From NCBI GenBank assembly GCA_905221345.1, contig CAJNCW010000007.1, forward strand, positions 28,819-92,818: a stretch of DNA of 64,000 nucleotides, in the 5' to 3' direction. Every line of letters begins with the position of its first letter. The first letter of the stretch is position 1. Source of the stretch: a bacterium. GTDB taxonomy: Bacteria > Bacillota > Bacilli > Lactobacillales > Streptococcaceae. The position numbers and the translations under genes were made by a program. The notes under the pieces are model-generated. The model was not told the DNA's origin and ran no database searches. It saw only the letters and a list, made by a program, of their open reading frames with translations. Shown in pieces: positions 47,975 through 57,011 of this stretch.

Positions 47975-49541
47975 TGTTCTGCAAATTGCTGATGAAAATT
48001 GGCAGGAGCAATATGAAATTCCTAGTAATATAAAATGGACATTTGTCAAACCAGAAGACATCGTCTCTTTATTGCCAGAAGATATTGGGATCTTAAATAG
48101 AGAAGTTGAGGCGGAAAACGGGAAAAAAAAGAAGAAAAAAGTAGACAAACCGTTTGATGTCGTGTTGGTCGATACTGCTGAATATTTAGAGTATGTCACT
48201 ATCTTGGATCAGAAAATTCAGGTTTACCGTCTGTTCTATCATGAGCGTTGTCAAATCACTACAAAAACGTTGGAACGATTTCTTTTGCGTAAAAAGGCCG
48301 TGAAAACAAATTTTGAAAATCCAGAGCAGATGTTACATATATTTTCACGTGGTTTTTTCTCTAAGCAAAATGGAACGAAACTAAGTGTTAATCATCTAGT
48401 CGCTGCACCATCTTTTGAGGGCCAAATCAACTACGAAGGGACAAACTATCTTCGCTTGTGTGGCCGATACGGTGAAGATTATCAGACTATCGCGACCTAT
48501 CAATATAATGTTTTTCTGAGTGGGGAGATGCCCGTAGATTTATGGCCTGAGTTCAGAGTTTCAGAAGGTTGTTCGATCCGCTACGTTGTTAAAGGTTTTC
48601 CAGCTGGAAATTCTCCCATGCAAGAATGGATTTATGATGAAACGAGCTTTGATCGGCCTCTGACGTTAGATGTAAATGATTCGTATTATTTGAGTATCAG
48701 TATTCAAGCAAAAGGACAAGGAATTGTAAAACTTGGTCCCTGCCACTATCGAGACTCCCATCTAGGCTATGGAGACTTGTTAGTCGGAGGAAAACGAATT
48801 AGCGATAAGAATAGAGAAGAACTGATTTATTTCTTCCATCCAGGAGATTTGAAACCACCGTTGAACATCTATTTCTCAGGGTACCGTCCTGCAGAGGGAT
48901 TTGAGGGATACTGGATGATGAATAATTTGGGGTCGCCATTCTTACTAGTAGGGGATCCACGTTCAGAAGGGGGCGCATTCTATCTTGGATCAGAGGAGCT
49001 CGAACAAAAACTTCTCCAAGTGGTTCATAACTGCTTAGATGAACTTGGTTTTACGAAGGAACAACTGACCTTGTCAGGTTTATCAATGGGGACTTTTGGT
49101 GCTCTTTACTATAGTTCTAAGTTGGAGCCTCACGCCGTCATTGTCGGAAAACCTCTTGTCAACTTAGGAGATATGGCAGAAAATGAGTCAACTATTCGTC
49201 CGGGAGGATTTCCAACGTCACTGGATTTGGTTTACCGCACAATAGGAGAATTATCAAGTGAAGCTACAGCTCAGCTTAACGAACGTTTCTGGACAGCTTT
49301 TGAGTCAGCTGATTTCTCAAAAACAAAATTCATTATCTCCTTTATGTATCAAGATGACTATGATATGTCGGCCTATCCCGATATGCTAGATGAATTGGGA
49401 CAGCGAGATTACCGCGTCAGCGTCATCAGTAAGGGGTTGACTGGACGACACAACGACGATACACAAGGTATTGTCGAATGGTTCTTTAATCAATATAAAA
49501 CGCTATTAACGAATAGTTTTGAAAGGGAGTTTAAATCGTGA
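47961..49541 (+). CDS. asp2: Accessory Sec system protein Asp2 (O-acetyltransferase fold)
   Basis: The 526-residue protein has the alpha/beta-hydrolase nucleophile elbow GLSMGTFG with Ser375 and a candidate catalytic His497 in GRHNDDTQG. In S. gordonii, Asp2 both supports export and acetylates GlcNAc on the adhesin. The intact serine and histidine suggest the acetylase function is kept. Start overlaps asp1 by 14 bases and end overlaps asp3 by four. Confidence 0.93.
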   Translation: MKKISVLQIADENWQEQYEIPSNIKWTFVKPEDIVSLLPEDIGILNREVEAENGKKKKKKVDKPFDVVLVDTAEYLEYVTILDQKIQVYRLFYHERCQITTKTLERFLLRKKAVKTNFENPEQMLHIFSRGFFSKQNGTKLSVNHLVAAPSFEGQINYEGTNYLRLCGRYGEDYQTIATYQYNVFLSGEMPVDLWPEFRVSEGCSIRYVVKGFPAGNSPMQEWIYDETSFDRPLTLDVNDSYYLSISIQAKGQGIVKLGPCHYRDSHLGYGDLLVGGKRISDKNREELIYFFHPGDLKPPLNIYFSGYRPAEGFEGYWMMNNLGSPFLLVGDPRSEGGAFYLGSEELEQKLLQVVHNCLDELGFTKEQLTLSGLSMGTFGALYYSSKLEPHAVIVGKPLVNLGDMAENESTIRPGGFPTSLDLVYRTIGELSSEATAQLNERFWTAFESADFSKTKFIISFMYQDDYDMSAYPDMLDELGQRDYRVSVISKGLTGRHNDDTQGIVEWFFNQYKTLLTNSFEREFKS

Positions 49542-50572
49542 GATACAAGGAAGAAGTCTATTTTGCTTATTGGGATATCCAAAGCGTATCTCAGTATCTA
49601 TACGGTTCATCTGTCAAACTGTTAGATGGTGGTCATGTTTTGTATGAAAATCAGTTCATGCCTTCGGGGACAGTTATTCATGAGTGGCACTCACGGGCAA
49701 ACTATCAGGCTTTACGCAATGCGAGTCAGCTTCCTGACATGAAACGTGGACAAAACTATGTCTTTGGTAGCCATATAGAAACCATCCCAGAAAATTCAAC
49801 ATACTTAAAAGTTGAATTTATGGATGCTCGAGATGAAGAAATTTCGAATCAAATCATTAAGCAGGGAGAGAGAGTCAGCGTATGTGTTCCAGATAATACA
49901 CAATATTATAAGGTACAGTTAGTCAGCTCGGGTTGTCATCGCTTTCTGTTTGAAGGGATCTATGTTGCTGAAGAGCAGTTGGCAGATTATACGGTAGATC
50001 GCTACTGGATATCTGATTTGCTTCATCAGGACTCCGAGAAAGAAACGATGTATGTTTGCTTTACGGAACCCGAACTCAATCGAACAGGTTTTATCCCAGA
50101 ACATGTTCGTGAGCATTTTTCAAATGTACTGATTGTTAATTCGTCATATAGAGAAGCGCTCCTATACATGGAGGAACGTTTTTACGAAACCTTGCTTGAA
50201 ACGATTGAAGAATTAGCGCAAGAGCATCTTTTTGAAAAAGTGGCTTTTGTTGGTTATGGAGCGATTTCTAATATTGCGGCCTTGCATTACTCCAAACAAT
50301 TTGGAAATTCATACGCTCTTGTGACGGATGAGTTTTTAAGTGAACTAGACTATCAACGCTTGCTAGAACGTTACCGTAACAGAGTAAATCCGCCTATTTT
50401 TAAAGAATTATTGCTACAGCAATTTAATCCGACAAAAGTTAAGGAATATGCGAACTTGAAGACTAGACCGCGTGAACTAGCAAACATTGAATATTTATTA
50501 GATAAGTCATTTTTACTTCAAGCGATTGACTTGGAGAAGATTGAAGAGTGGATGAGAGAGAATGAAAACTAA
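49538..50572 (+). CDS. asp3: Accessory Sec system protein Asp3
   Basis: A 344-residue protein identified by position between asp2 and secA2 and by segments such as YAYW-like FAYWDIQSVSQYLYGSSVKL, FMPSGTVIHEWHS and RGQNYVFG. Asp3 binds Asp1/Asp2 and has a carbohydrate-binding-module-like fold. The N-terminal ~150 residues carry this region. The C-terminal part is longer than in the S. gordonii protein as I remember it. The end overlaps secA2 by 11 bases. Confidence 0.9.
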   Translation: MRYKEEVYFAYWDIQSVSQYLYGSSVKLLDGGHVLYENQFMPSGTVIHEWHSRANYQALRNASQLPDMKRGQNYVFGSHIETIPENSTYLKVEFMDARDEEISNQIIKQGERVSVCVPDNTQYYKVQLVSSGCHRFLFEGIYVAEEQLADYTVDRYWISDLLHQDSEKETMYVCFTEPELNRTGFIPEHVREHFSNVLIVNSSYREALLYMEERFYETLLETIEELAQEHLFEKVAFVGYGAISNIAALHYSKQFGNSYALVTDEFLSELDYQRLLERYRNRVNPPIFKELLLQQFNPTKVKEYANLKTRPRELANIEYLLDKSFLLQAIDLEKIEEWMRENEN

Positions 50573-52949
50573 ACGATTCAATTTGACCAACTCCTATAAA
50601 CTAATGCGTTACAAAAAGATTTTGGAGAAGGTTAATAAACTATCTGATAGTTATGCAGCTATGTCAAATGAGAAACTGCAAGCTCAGACAAAATGGTTTA
50701 AAGAACGCCTTTCTGGAGGAGAAAGCTTGCAGTCCATTTTGCCAGAAGCGTATGCAACCATTCGTGAGGCAGCCAAGCGTGTTTTAGGATTATATCCTTA
50801 TGATGTTCAGGTTTTAGGGGCCTTGGTTATGCAAGACAATCAGATTGCAGAAATGAGAACAGGGGAAGGAAAAACCTTGACAGCTATCCTTCCTTTATAC
50901 CTAAATGCCTTGACGGAAAAAAGTACAATCTTAGTCACGGCCAATGAATATTTGGCGGCGCGTGATGCCAAGCAAATGGCACCCGTTTTTCGATTTTTAG
51001 GAATGACAGTTGGGGTTGGTGTCTCGGACGATCCGACAAAAAAACTTAAAATTCCTCAAAAACAACAAATCTATAAGAGTGATATTGTCTATACAACACA
51101 TAGTGCGTTAGGGTTTGATTATCTGGAAGAAAACTTGGCGACATCTCGATCAAAGAAGTTTTTGCCCAAATTTTATTTTTGTTTGGTCGATGAAGTAGAT
51201 GCAGCCTTGCTAGATAGTGCACAGATGCCCCTAATTATTTCAGGTTCTCCTCGGGTTCAATCTAACCTCTTTCTCTCGTGTGATGAGTTTGTAAAAACTC
51301 TAAAAGAAGGGGAAGATTTTAATTTAGATTCCACTCGGACGTCTGTATGGTTGACGAGAAAAGGAGTAAAGGAAGCAGAGGTTTATTTCCGCGTTCAGAA
51401 TGCCTATGATCCAGATAATTACCAGCTCATTCGCCAAATTAACCTAGCTTTGAGAGCCAACCATCTATTTGAAAAAGATCGTCAGTACACGGTGGATAAT
51501 GGCGAAGTTAAACTGATGGATGAGGCGACAGGACGCCTCTTGGAAGGAAACAAACTCCAATCAGGACTGCACCAAGCACTAGAAGCCAGAGAACGTGTGA
51601 AAATCACATTGGAAACGCGCTCGATGGCCTCTATTACTTATCAAAATTTATTTAGAATGTTTCCCAAATTAGCAGGGATGACGGGTACTGGTAAGGTTTG
51701 TGAGGATGAGTTCAGAGATGTCTACGACTTGGGAGTCGTAGTTGTTCCTACACGAAAACCCAATTTACGAATTGATTATCCAGATGAAATCTATCTCACG
51801 ATTCCTCAAAAGTTATATGCTTCATTGGAGTATATCAAAAAATTACATAAAAAAGGTCAGCCAGTTTTAATTGCGACAGGATCAGTTGGAATGTCTGAGA
51901 TTTATTCTATGCTCTTACTCCAAGAGGGAATCGCCCATAATGTGTTGAACGCCCATAATGCAGCGAAAGAGGCTGAGATGATCGCCCTGGCTGGTAGACG
52001 TTCTGCAGTGACGGTAGCAACATCAATGGCAGGTCGTGGAACAGATATTATCTTGGAAGAAGGGGTTGCTGAGTTGGGTGGACTTGCTGTTGTGGGAACA
52101 GAGAGAATGTCCAGTGAGCGAGTGGATTTGCAGCTTCGCGGTCGTGCCGGACGACAAGGCGCTCCAGGGTTGAGCAAATTCTTTATTTCTCTTGAGGATG
52201 ATCTTATTTCTAAGTCTGGTAGCAAATGGATTAGTGAGTACTATCACAAAGAAATTGCAAAACCAGAGGAAAAACAAAAGATTCATTTGACCTCTCGTCG
52301 TATTAGATATGCGGTTGAAGAAGCTCAGAAGAATAGTGATAACGCGTCAGCGGCTTCCAGACGTTCAACGGAACGATATGATGAAAGTATCCGTATTCAG
52401 CGGCAGATTATCTACAATAAGCGTAATAAGCTTATCTCTCATCCAGACTTTGATTTGACTTATTTCTTGTCTATCCTATCGGATGCAGTGGACATTTATA
52501 CAAGTAAAACACCGTTTAAAGAGCGGGCGGATTTATTTCGCTTTGTTTTGGATAACATTAGTTATTACTGCGAGGATATTCCAGATGATCTAGATGTCAC
52601 GGATTTACGGCAAGTTAAAAAGTTTTTATCTGACCTCCTTGTTTCAGAATACCAGCAGAAAAAAGACAAAATCAAGGATTCAGAGTTGTTCAATCAATTT
52701 CAACGAACGGTTGTTTTGAGAGCGATAGATGACTGTTGGGTTGAGCAGGTTGACTATTTACAGCAATTTCAAGGTTTAGTGTCTAGTCAAGGGTATGCCC
52801 AAAAAAATCCTGTCTTTGAGTTTCATAAAGAAGCTTTTAAATCATACAAAAGAATGAATGCGGATATAAATCTAAACATTATAAAAAACATGGCATTGAG
52901 TTACATCAATATTAAGCCTTCTGGAAAATTAGAAGTTTTCTTTGGCTAA
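50562..52949 (+). CDS. secA2: Accessory Sec ATPase SecA2
   Basis: A 795-residue DEAD-type motor. Walker A GEGKTLTA is at residues 101-108. The protein-crosslinking region, a DEVD box in CLVDEVDAALLD and the helicase-2 segment TSMAGRGTDIILEEGVAELGGLAVVGTERMSSERVDLQLRGRAGRQG are all intact in this layout. The C-terminal zinc-finger tail of housekeeping SecA is absent, as expected for SecA2. Last gene of the coupled secY2 run. No terminator lies before the next promoter. Confidence 0.95.
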   Translation: MKTKRFNLTNSYKLMRYKKILEKVNKLSDSYAAMSNEKLQAQTKWFKERLSGGESLQSILPEAYATIREAAKRVLGLYPYDVQVLGALVMQDNQIAEMRTGEGKTLTAILPLYLNALTEKSTILVTANEYLAARDAKQMAPVFRFLGMTVGVGVSDDPTKKLKIPQKQQIYKSDIVYTTHSALGFDYLEENLATSRSKKFLPKFYFCLVDEVDAALLDSAQMPLIISGSPRVQSNLFLSCDEFVKTLKEGEDFNLDSTRTSVWLTRKGVKEAEVYFRVQNAYDPDNYQLIRQINLALRANHLFEKDRQYTVDNGEVKLMDEATGRLLEGNKLQSGLHQALEARERVKITLETRSMASITYQNLFRMFPKLAGMTGTGKVCEDEFRDVYDLGVVVVPTRKPNLRIDYPDEIYLTIPQKLYASLEYIKKLHKKGQPVLIATGSVGMSEIYSMLLLQEGIAHNVLNAHNAAKEAEMIALAGRRSAVTVATSMAGRGTDIILEEGVAELGGLAVVGTERMSSERVDLQLRGRAGRQGAPGLSKFFISLEDDLISKSGSKWISEYYHKEIAKPEEKQKIHLTSRRIRYAVEEAQKNSDNASAASRRSTERYDESIRIQRQIIYNKRNKLISHPDFDLTYFLSILSDAVDIYTSKTPFKERADLFRFVLDNISYYCEDIPDDLDVTDLRQVKKFLSDLLVSEYQQKKDKIKDSELFNQFQRTVVLRAIDDCWVEQVDYLQQFQGLVSSQGYAQKNPVFEFHKEAFKSYKRMNADINLNIIKNMALSYINIKPSGKLEVFFG

Positions 52950-52953
52950 TACT

Positions 52954-52982
52954 TTGACAGATTCTGTTGTAGACTTTATAAT
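52954..52982 (+). promoter_or_regulatory. Perfect consensus promoter of the Ser/Glu-rich gene
   Basis: TTGACA (52954-52959), a 17-base spacer and TATAAT (52977-52982) match the vegetative consensus at all twelve positions. It lies five bases after the secA2 stop. Confidence 0.85.
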
Positions 52983-53017
52983 GATGATATAACTGTATTT
53001 TTGGAGAAAATCATATT

Positions 53018-55525
53018 ATGAGTAAAAATAATAACAAAGAGCTAAAGGGATTTAAACGTTTGATATCAAAGTTTAAGCAAAAGGGTAGGGAAGATAGTGA
53101 TTATCGTAGCCTGGATGTAACTAAATCAAAGCCCCTTAGTCGAAAACTCAAAGAGCAAAAGGAAGTTATTCTGAATGCTAGTGAAGATCTCGAGTTACCA
53201 ACAGAGTCAGTTTCTGTCATGGAAGCCTTAGAAGACTTTCAGGAAAAGAATAGTCTGGGTGTAGCTGACTTGATAAGGAATGTTAGTCAGAGCTTGTCAA
53301 CTAGTGCTTTAGCTTCCCTCAGCCTTTCTGTCGCAGATTCGTACAGTGAGTCGTTTAGTCAGAGTATATCAGCGAAAGGATTCTCGCTTCGAGAGTCCAT
53401 GTCTGAGAACTACTCATTAGTGGTCTCTGCTTCGGAATCCGAATTTGAGTCCCTTTCCTTGGTTGATAGTCTCTCTATTTCTGAGCATTTGATAGGGGAG
53501 TCTCTTTGTCAGGATACAGATGAACTCTCTTTGAGTGAAAGTGTTGCATACTCAGAGTCCCTTTCTTATAATCAAAATCCTAGTGTATCAGAGTCCCTCT
53601 CCTTGAGTGAATCGGAACAAGCGAGTCAGAGTGTTTCCGAGTCAGAGTTCTATAGCCAAAGCCATAGTGAGTGGGAATCGATTTCGGAATCTCAAAGTCA
53701 CTCAGAAGCAGATTGGTGGAGCTATTCCGAATCAGAACAAGCGAGTCAGAGTGTTTCCGAGTCTGAGTTCTATAGCCTAAGTCAGAGTGAGTGGGAATCG
53801 ATATCCGAATCTCAAAGCTCTTCAGAGCAAGAGTGGTGGAGCTATTCCGAATCAGAACAAGCGAGTCAGAGTGTTTCCGAGTCTGAGTTCTATAGCCTAA
53901 GTCAGAGTGAGTGGGAATCGATATCCGAATCTCAAAGCTCTTCAGAGCAAGATTGGTGGAGCTATTCCGAATCAGAACAAGCGAGTCAGAGTGTTTCCGA
54001 GTCTGAGTTCTATATCCAAAGCCAGAGTGAGTGGGAATCCGTTTCGGAATCTCAAAGTTACTCAGAAGCAGAGTGGTGGAGTTATTCCGAATCAGAACAA
54101 GCCAGTCAGAGTGTTTCCGAGTCCGAGTTCTATAGCCAAAGTCAGAGTGAGTGGGAATCAATATCCGAATCTCAAAGCTCTTCAGAGCAAGATTGGTGGA
54201 GCTATTCTGAATCAGAACAAGCGAGTCAGAGTGTTTCCGAGTCCGAGTTCTATATCCAAAGCCAGAGTGAGTGGGAATCCGTTTCGGAATCTCAAAGTTA
54301 CTCAGAATCAGAGTGGTGGAGTTCTTCCGAATCGGAACAAGCGAGTCAGAGTGTTTCCGAGTCCGAGTTCTATAGCCAAAGCCAGAGTGAGTGGGAATCC
54401 GTTTCGGAATCTCAAAGTTACTCAGAAGCAGAGTGGTGGAGTTCTTCCGAATCGGAACAAGCGAGTCGGAGTGTTTCTGAGTCCGAGTTCTATAGCCTAA
54501 GTCAGAGTGAGTGGGAATCAATATCCGAATCTCAAAGCTCTTCAGAATCAGAGTGGTGGAGCTATTCCGAATCAGAGCAAGCGAGTCAGAGTGTTTCCGA
54601 GTCCGAGTTCTATAGCCTGAGCCAGAGCGAGTGGGAATCGATATCCGAATCTCAAAGTCACTCAGAATCAGAGTGGTGGAGTTCTTCCGAATCAGAACAA
54701 GCGAGTCAGAGTGTTTCCGAGTCCGAGTTCTATAGCCTGAGCCAGAGCGAGTGGGAATCGATATCCGAATCTCAAAGCTCTTCAGAATCAGAGTGGTGGA
54801 GTTCTTCCGAATCAGAGCAAGCGAGTCAGAGTGTTTCCGAGTCCGAGTTCTATAGCCTAAGCCAGAGTGAGTGGGAATCGATATCCGAATCTCTTTCCTT
54901 GAGTGAGATGATTTATCATCTACTTTCTGAGTCCGAGTCGTTAAGTTTGAGCGAAATTCTCTATATCAGTGAGTCCGAATCCTTAAGTCAAAGCCAACAA
55001 ATATCTGAGTCTTTAAGTCAAAGTCAGAGTGTAGCTGATTCGGTGAGTTTCAGGAAAGCATCCCTATCTCAATCCTATAGTATGTTAGAATCAGAATTCG
55101 GTTCCTATAGACAGAGTGTGGCGGAGACAGAAGTATTCGCGCATGACTTGCATACTTCGGAACGTCTGTATAAGAGCCTCTCTGAACTGGACATGAGCCC
55201 TCTAACTCATCAGCAAAAAGTACAAGAAGTGATGACAGCTGAAATTTCTGAAGAAGAATTGTCTCAAGCACCTATTGCTGAGGAGCAACAGGAGCTTGAA
55301 AATAGAGAAGAAACGATAGAGGATGAAAGTTTGCAAGCCTCTCTGAAACATCTGTCTCACTATTCTGAATCAAAAGGAACAAATTTAAGGATGACGGAAC
55401 GCCAACTCTATCACCTACTCAGACCAGGTTCGCAGCCCCTAGCACGTGACTTAAGAAATGTTGCAAGTGAATTGTCTGGTTTGGCTGCTATTACTCAAAA
55501 AAAGGAAGATGATAAATCATCCTAA
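53018..55525 (+). CDS. Cytoplasmic-type Ser/Glu-rich tandem repeat protein, unknown function
   Basis: An 835-residue protein I do not recognise. Residues 1-55 are basic (MSKNNNKELKGFKRLISKF and on). Residues ~60-195 are Ser-rich with alternating S-L/S-E. Residues 197-~625 are ten full and one partial 40-residue repeats containing EFYSxSQSEWESISES and EWWS. The last ~150 residues are charged, ending ITQKKEDDKSS. There is no signal peptide, no KxYKxGKxW motif, no membrane helix and no LPXTG, so export is not predicted. Serine dominates, as in substrates of GtfA/GtfB. It has its own consensus promoter and ribosome site TTGGAG, and sits between secA2 and a glycosidase-like gene. It may be a glycosylated cytoplasmic scaffold or an acceptor. 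This is inference. Confidence 0.85.
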   Translation: MSKNNNKELKGFKRLISKFKQKGREDSDYRSLDVTKSKPLSRKLKEQKEVILNASEDLELPTESVSVMEALEDFQEKNSLGVADLIRNVSQSLSTSALASLSLSVADSYSESFSQSISAKGFSLRESMSENYSLVVSASESEFESLSLVDSLSISEHLIGESLCQDTDELSLSESVAYSESLSYNQNPSVSESLSLSESEQASQSVSESEFYSQSHSEWESISESQSHSEADWWSYSESEQASQSVSESEFYSLSQSEWESISESQSSSEQEWWSYSESEQASQSVSESEFYSLSQSEWESISESQSSSEQDWWSYSESEQASQSVSESEFYIQSQSEWESVSESQSYSEAEWWSYSESEQASQSVSESEFYSQSQSEWESISESQSSSEQDWWSYSESEQASQSVSESEFYIQSQSEWESVSESQSYSESEWWSSSESEQASQSVSESEFYSQSQSEWESVSESQSYSEAEWWSSSESEQASRSVSESEFYSLSQSEWESISESQSSSESEWWSYSESEQASQSVSESEFYSLSQSEWESISESQSHSESEWWSSSESEQASQSVSESEFYSLSQSEWESISESQSSSESEWWSSSESEQASQSVSESEFYSLSQSEWESISESLSLSEMIYHLLSESESLSLSEILYISESESLSQSQQISESLSQSQSVADSVSFRKASLSQSYSMLESEFGSYRQSVAETEVFAHDLHTSERLYKSLSELDMSPLTHQQKVQEVMTAEISEEELSQAPIAEEQQELENREETIEDESLQASLKHLSHYSESKGTNLRMTERQLYHLLRPGSQPLARDLRNVASELSGLAAITQKKEDDKSS
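53606..54891 (+). repeat. Tandem 120-bp repeats in the Ser/Glu-rich gene
   Basis: Ten complete 120-base units and most of an eleventh each encode 40 residues beginning SESEQASQSVSESEFY. Variation is concentrated at unit positions 17-18 (SQ, SL or IQ), 26 (I or V) and 31-40 (HSEAD, SSSEQ, YSEAE or SSSES types, then WWSY or WWSS). All units stay exactly in phase. Confidence 0.97.
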
Positions 55526-55581
55526 AAATATCAGAACTTGCAATCATTAAATAGAAATAATAAAAATCAAAAGGAGTCACT

Positions 55582-56757
55582 ATGATTAGAAATATGATGT
55601 CAAATAGTAACAAAGGTTTGGGTACTACAGATGTACTACCAGTTGACCAATCTCGAATAGAAGTTTTGAATGGAACAGTTGACTACAAAAATGTACCTTT
55701 AGGATCTTATGATATCCTAGGGAGATTTGCTTCAGCAGGTCAGAGAGAGTATACGGAAGAGCTGAATTTGATTCAATCAATGGGCTTTAATGCTTACAGA
55801 ATCTCGATTTCTTGGGCACGCATCTTTCCAAATGGTGAAGAGTTGCAGCCGAGTGAAGAGGGATTGAAATATTATGAAGCAATCATCGATGACGTATTAG
55901 AAAAAGATATCGAACCGATTGTGACCTTGAGTCACTTTGACCTTCCGTTGAATCTATACGAAAAATATGGAGCTTGGAAAAGCCGCAAGATGATTGAACT
56001 CTTTGAGCGTTACGCAGAAGCTGTCTTTCAGTACTTTAAAGACAAAGTGAAGTATTGGATCACCTTTAATGAGTTTAACGTTTTGCACCATTTGCCGTTC
56101 CTTGGTGGAGGATTATCTTTTGGAGCAGATGACAATCAAGAACAGGTGATTTGGCAAGCAGCTCATTATCAATTAGTTGCTTCTGCACGTGCAATCAAGC
56201 TCGGAAAAACAATCAACCCAGAGTTTCAGTTTGGTGGGATGATGGTTGTTAGTAAAAACTACAGTCAGCAAACTGAAAATGCTATTGATGTAATGGAAGC
56301 AGAAGTCAAAGATAGGGAAAATTATTTGTTTACAGACGTGCAAGTTCGTGGATACTATCCAAATCACTTTTTGCGTCGTTTGGAACGTGATCAAATCGCC
56401 TTGGATATTGAAAATGACGACCTCTTTGTCCTAAGAGATGGGAAAATTGACTTTGTCAGCTTCAGTTATTATGCATCAAGCAATTCCCAAGAAGTTTTTA
56501 TCAACAAATATGCAAGTAATGGCCAAAATCGAAATCACATTGATTCTGTGGGACTTCGTCTCGTAATGAACAATCTCTACGACCGTTACCAAAAACCACT
56601 CTTCGTCGTGGAAGATGATGTGGTCTTGGATGATTCAAATAGTGTAGCAACTGAAGAATTGAAAACAAACATCCAAGAGATTGTGAAAACAGTCGAGTAT
56701 GATGGTGTGGAATTACTTGGCTATACACCACTTACTTGGACGGAACTAAATTTTTAA
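55582..56757 (+). CDS. Shortened, divergent family-1 glycoside hydrolase-like protein
   Basis: The 391-residue protein is clearly GH1-related: MGFNAYRISISWARIFPNGE, LSHFDLPLNLYEKYGAW and KVKYWITFNEFNV. The acid/base glutamate is kept (Glu164 in TFNE), and the nucleophile position also has Glu344, but in VVEDD instead of the usual TENG. The N-terminal barrel strand with its conserved Gln is not recognisable. The protein ends at LLGYTPLTWTELNF, so the last ~70 residues with the aglycone-side tryptophan region are missing. Family members are usually ~470 residues. It may be inactive, a lectin-like pseudoenzyme, or altered in specificity. It follows the Ser-rich gene by 56 bases, with AAAAGGAGTC. 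Confidence 0.85.
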   Translation: MIRNMMSNSNKGLGTTDVLPVDQSRIEVLNGTVDYKNVPLGSYDILGRFASAGQREYTEELNLIQSMGFNAYRISISWARIFPNGEELQPSEEGLKYYEAIIDDVLEKDIEPIVTLSHFDLPLNLYEKYGAWKSRKMIELFERYAEAVFQYFKDKVKYWITFNEFNVLHHLPFLGGGLSFGADDNQEQVIWQAAHYQLVASARAIKLGKTINPEFQFGGMMVVSKNYSQQTENAIDVMEAEVKDRENYLFTDVQVRGYYPNHFLRRLERDQIALDIENDDLFVLRDGKIDFVSFSYYASSNSQEVFINKYASNGQNRNHIDSVGLRLVMNNLYDRYQKPLFVVEDDVVLDDSNSVATEELKTNIQEIVKTVEYDGVELLGYTPLTWTELNF

Positions 56758-56815
56758 AATAGGAAGTAATAACTGAATTTCTTCTACCCTAGAAGTAGTG
56801 TTCGTATTTTTACTT

Positions 56816-56853
56816 TTGAAAATGTCTGATCTGTCAATCAGGCATTTTTTTAG
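56816..56853 (+). terminator. Terminator after the GH1-like gene
   Basis: AAAATGTCTGAT pairs over 12 bases (one G-T) with ATCAGGCATTTT, followed by more T. It separates the Ser-rich/GH1 unit from the coiled-coil/gtfAB unit. Confidence 0.85.
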
Positions 56854-56955
56854 AAATGGATGAACTTTAAGCTAAGTTCGGGTTTTGCTTGATGGTACAT
56901 CAGGATATTTTCCTTATTTGGAGCTTAGAAAAGAATAGCAATTTACGTTATTTTA

Positions 56956-56964
56956 TGCTACAAT
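56956..56964 (+). promoter_or_regulatory. Extended -10 promoter of the coiled-coil/gtfAB unit
   Basis: TGCTACAAT at 56956-56964 is an extended -10. The -35 is weak. The same core occurs upstream of secY2. Confidence 0.6.
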
Positions 56965-57011
56965 GGGGATAGTGGTGTAAATCAGAATAAGTAAGAAATA
57001 GAGGGAGCAAA

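Noticed and set aside
53580..54521. A 313-residue minus-strand frame and a 197-residue second plus frame across the Ser/Glu-rich repeats
   Set aside because: The 120-bp repeat keeps all frames free of stops in phase, so long false frames are expected. They lack ribosome sites and starts outside the array.
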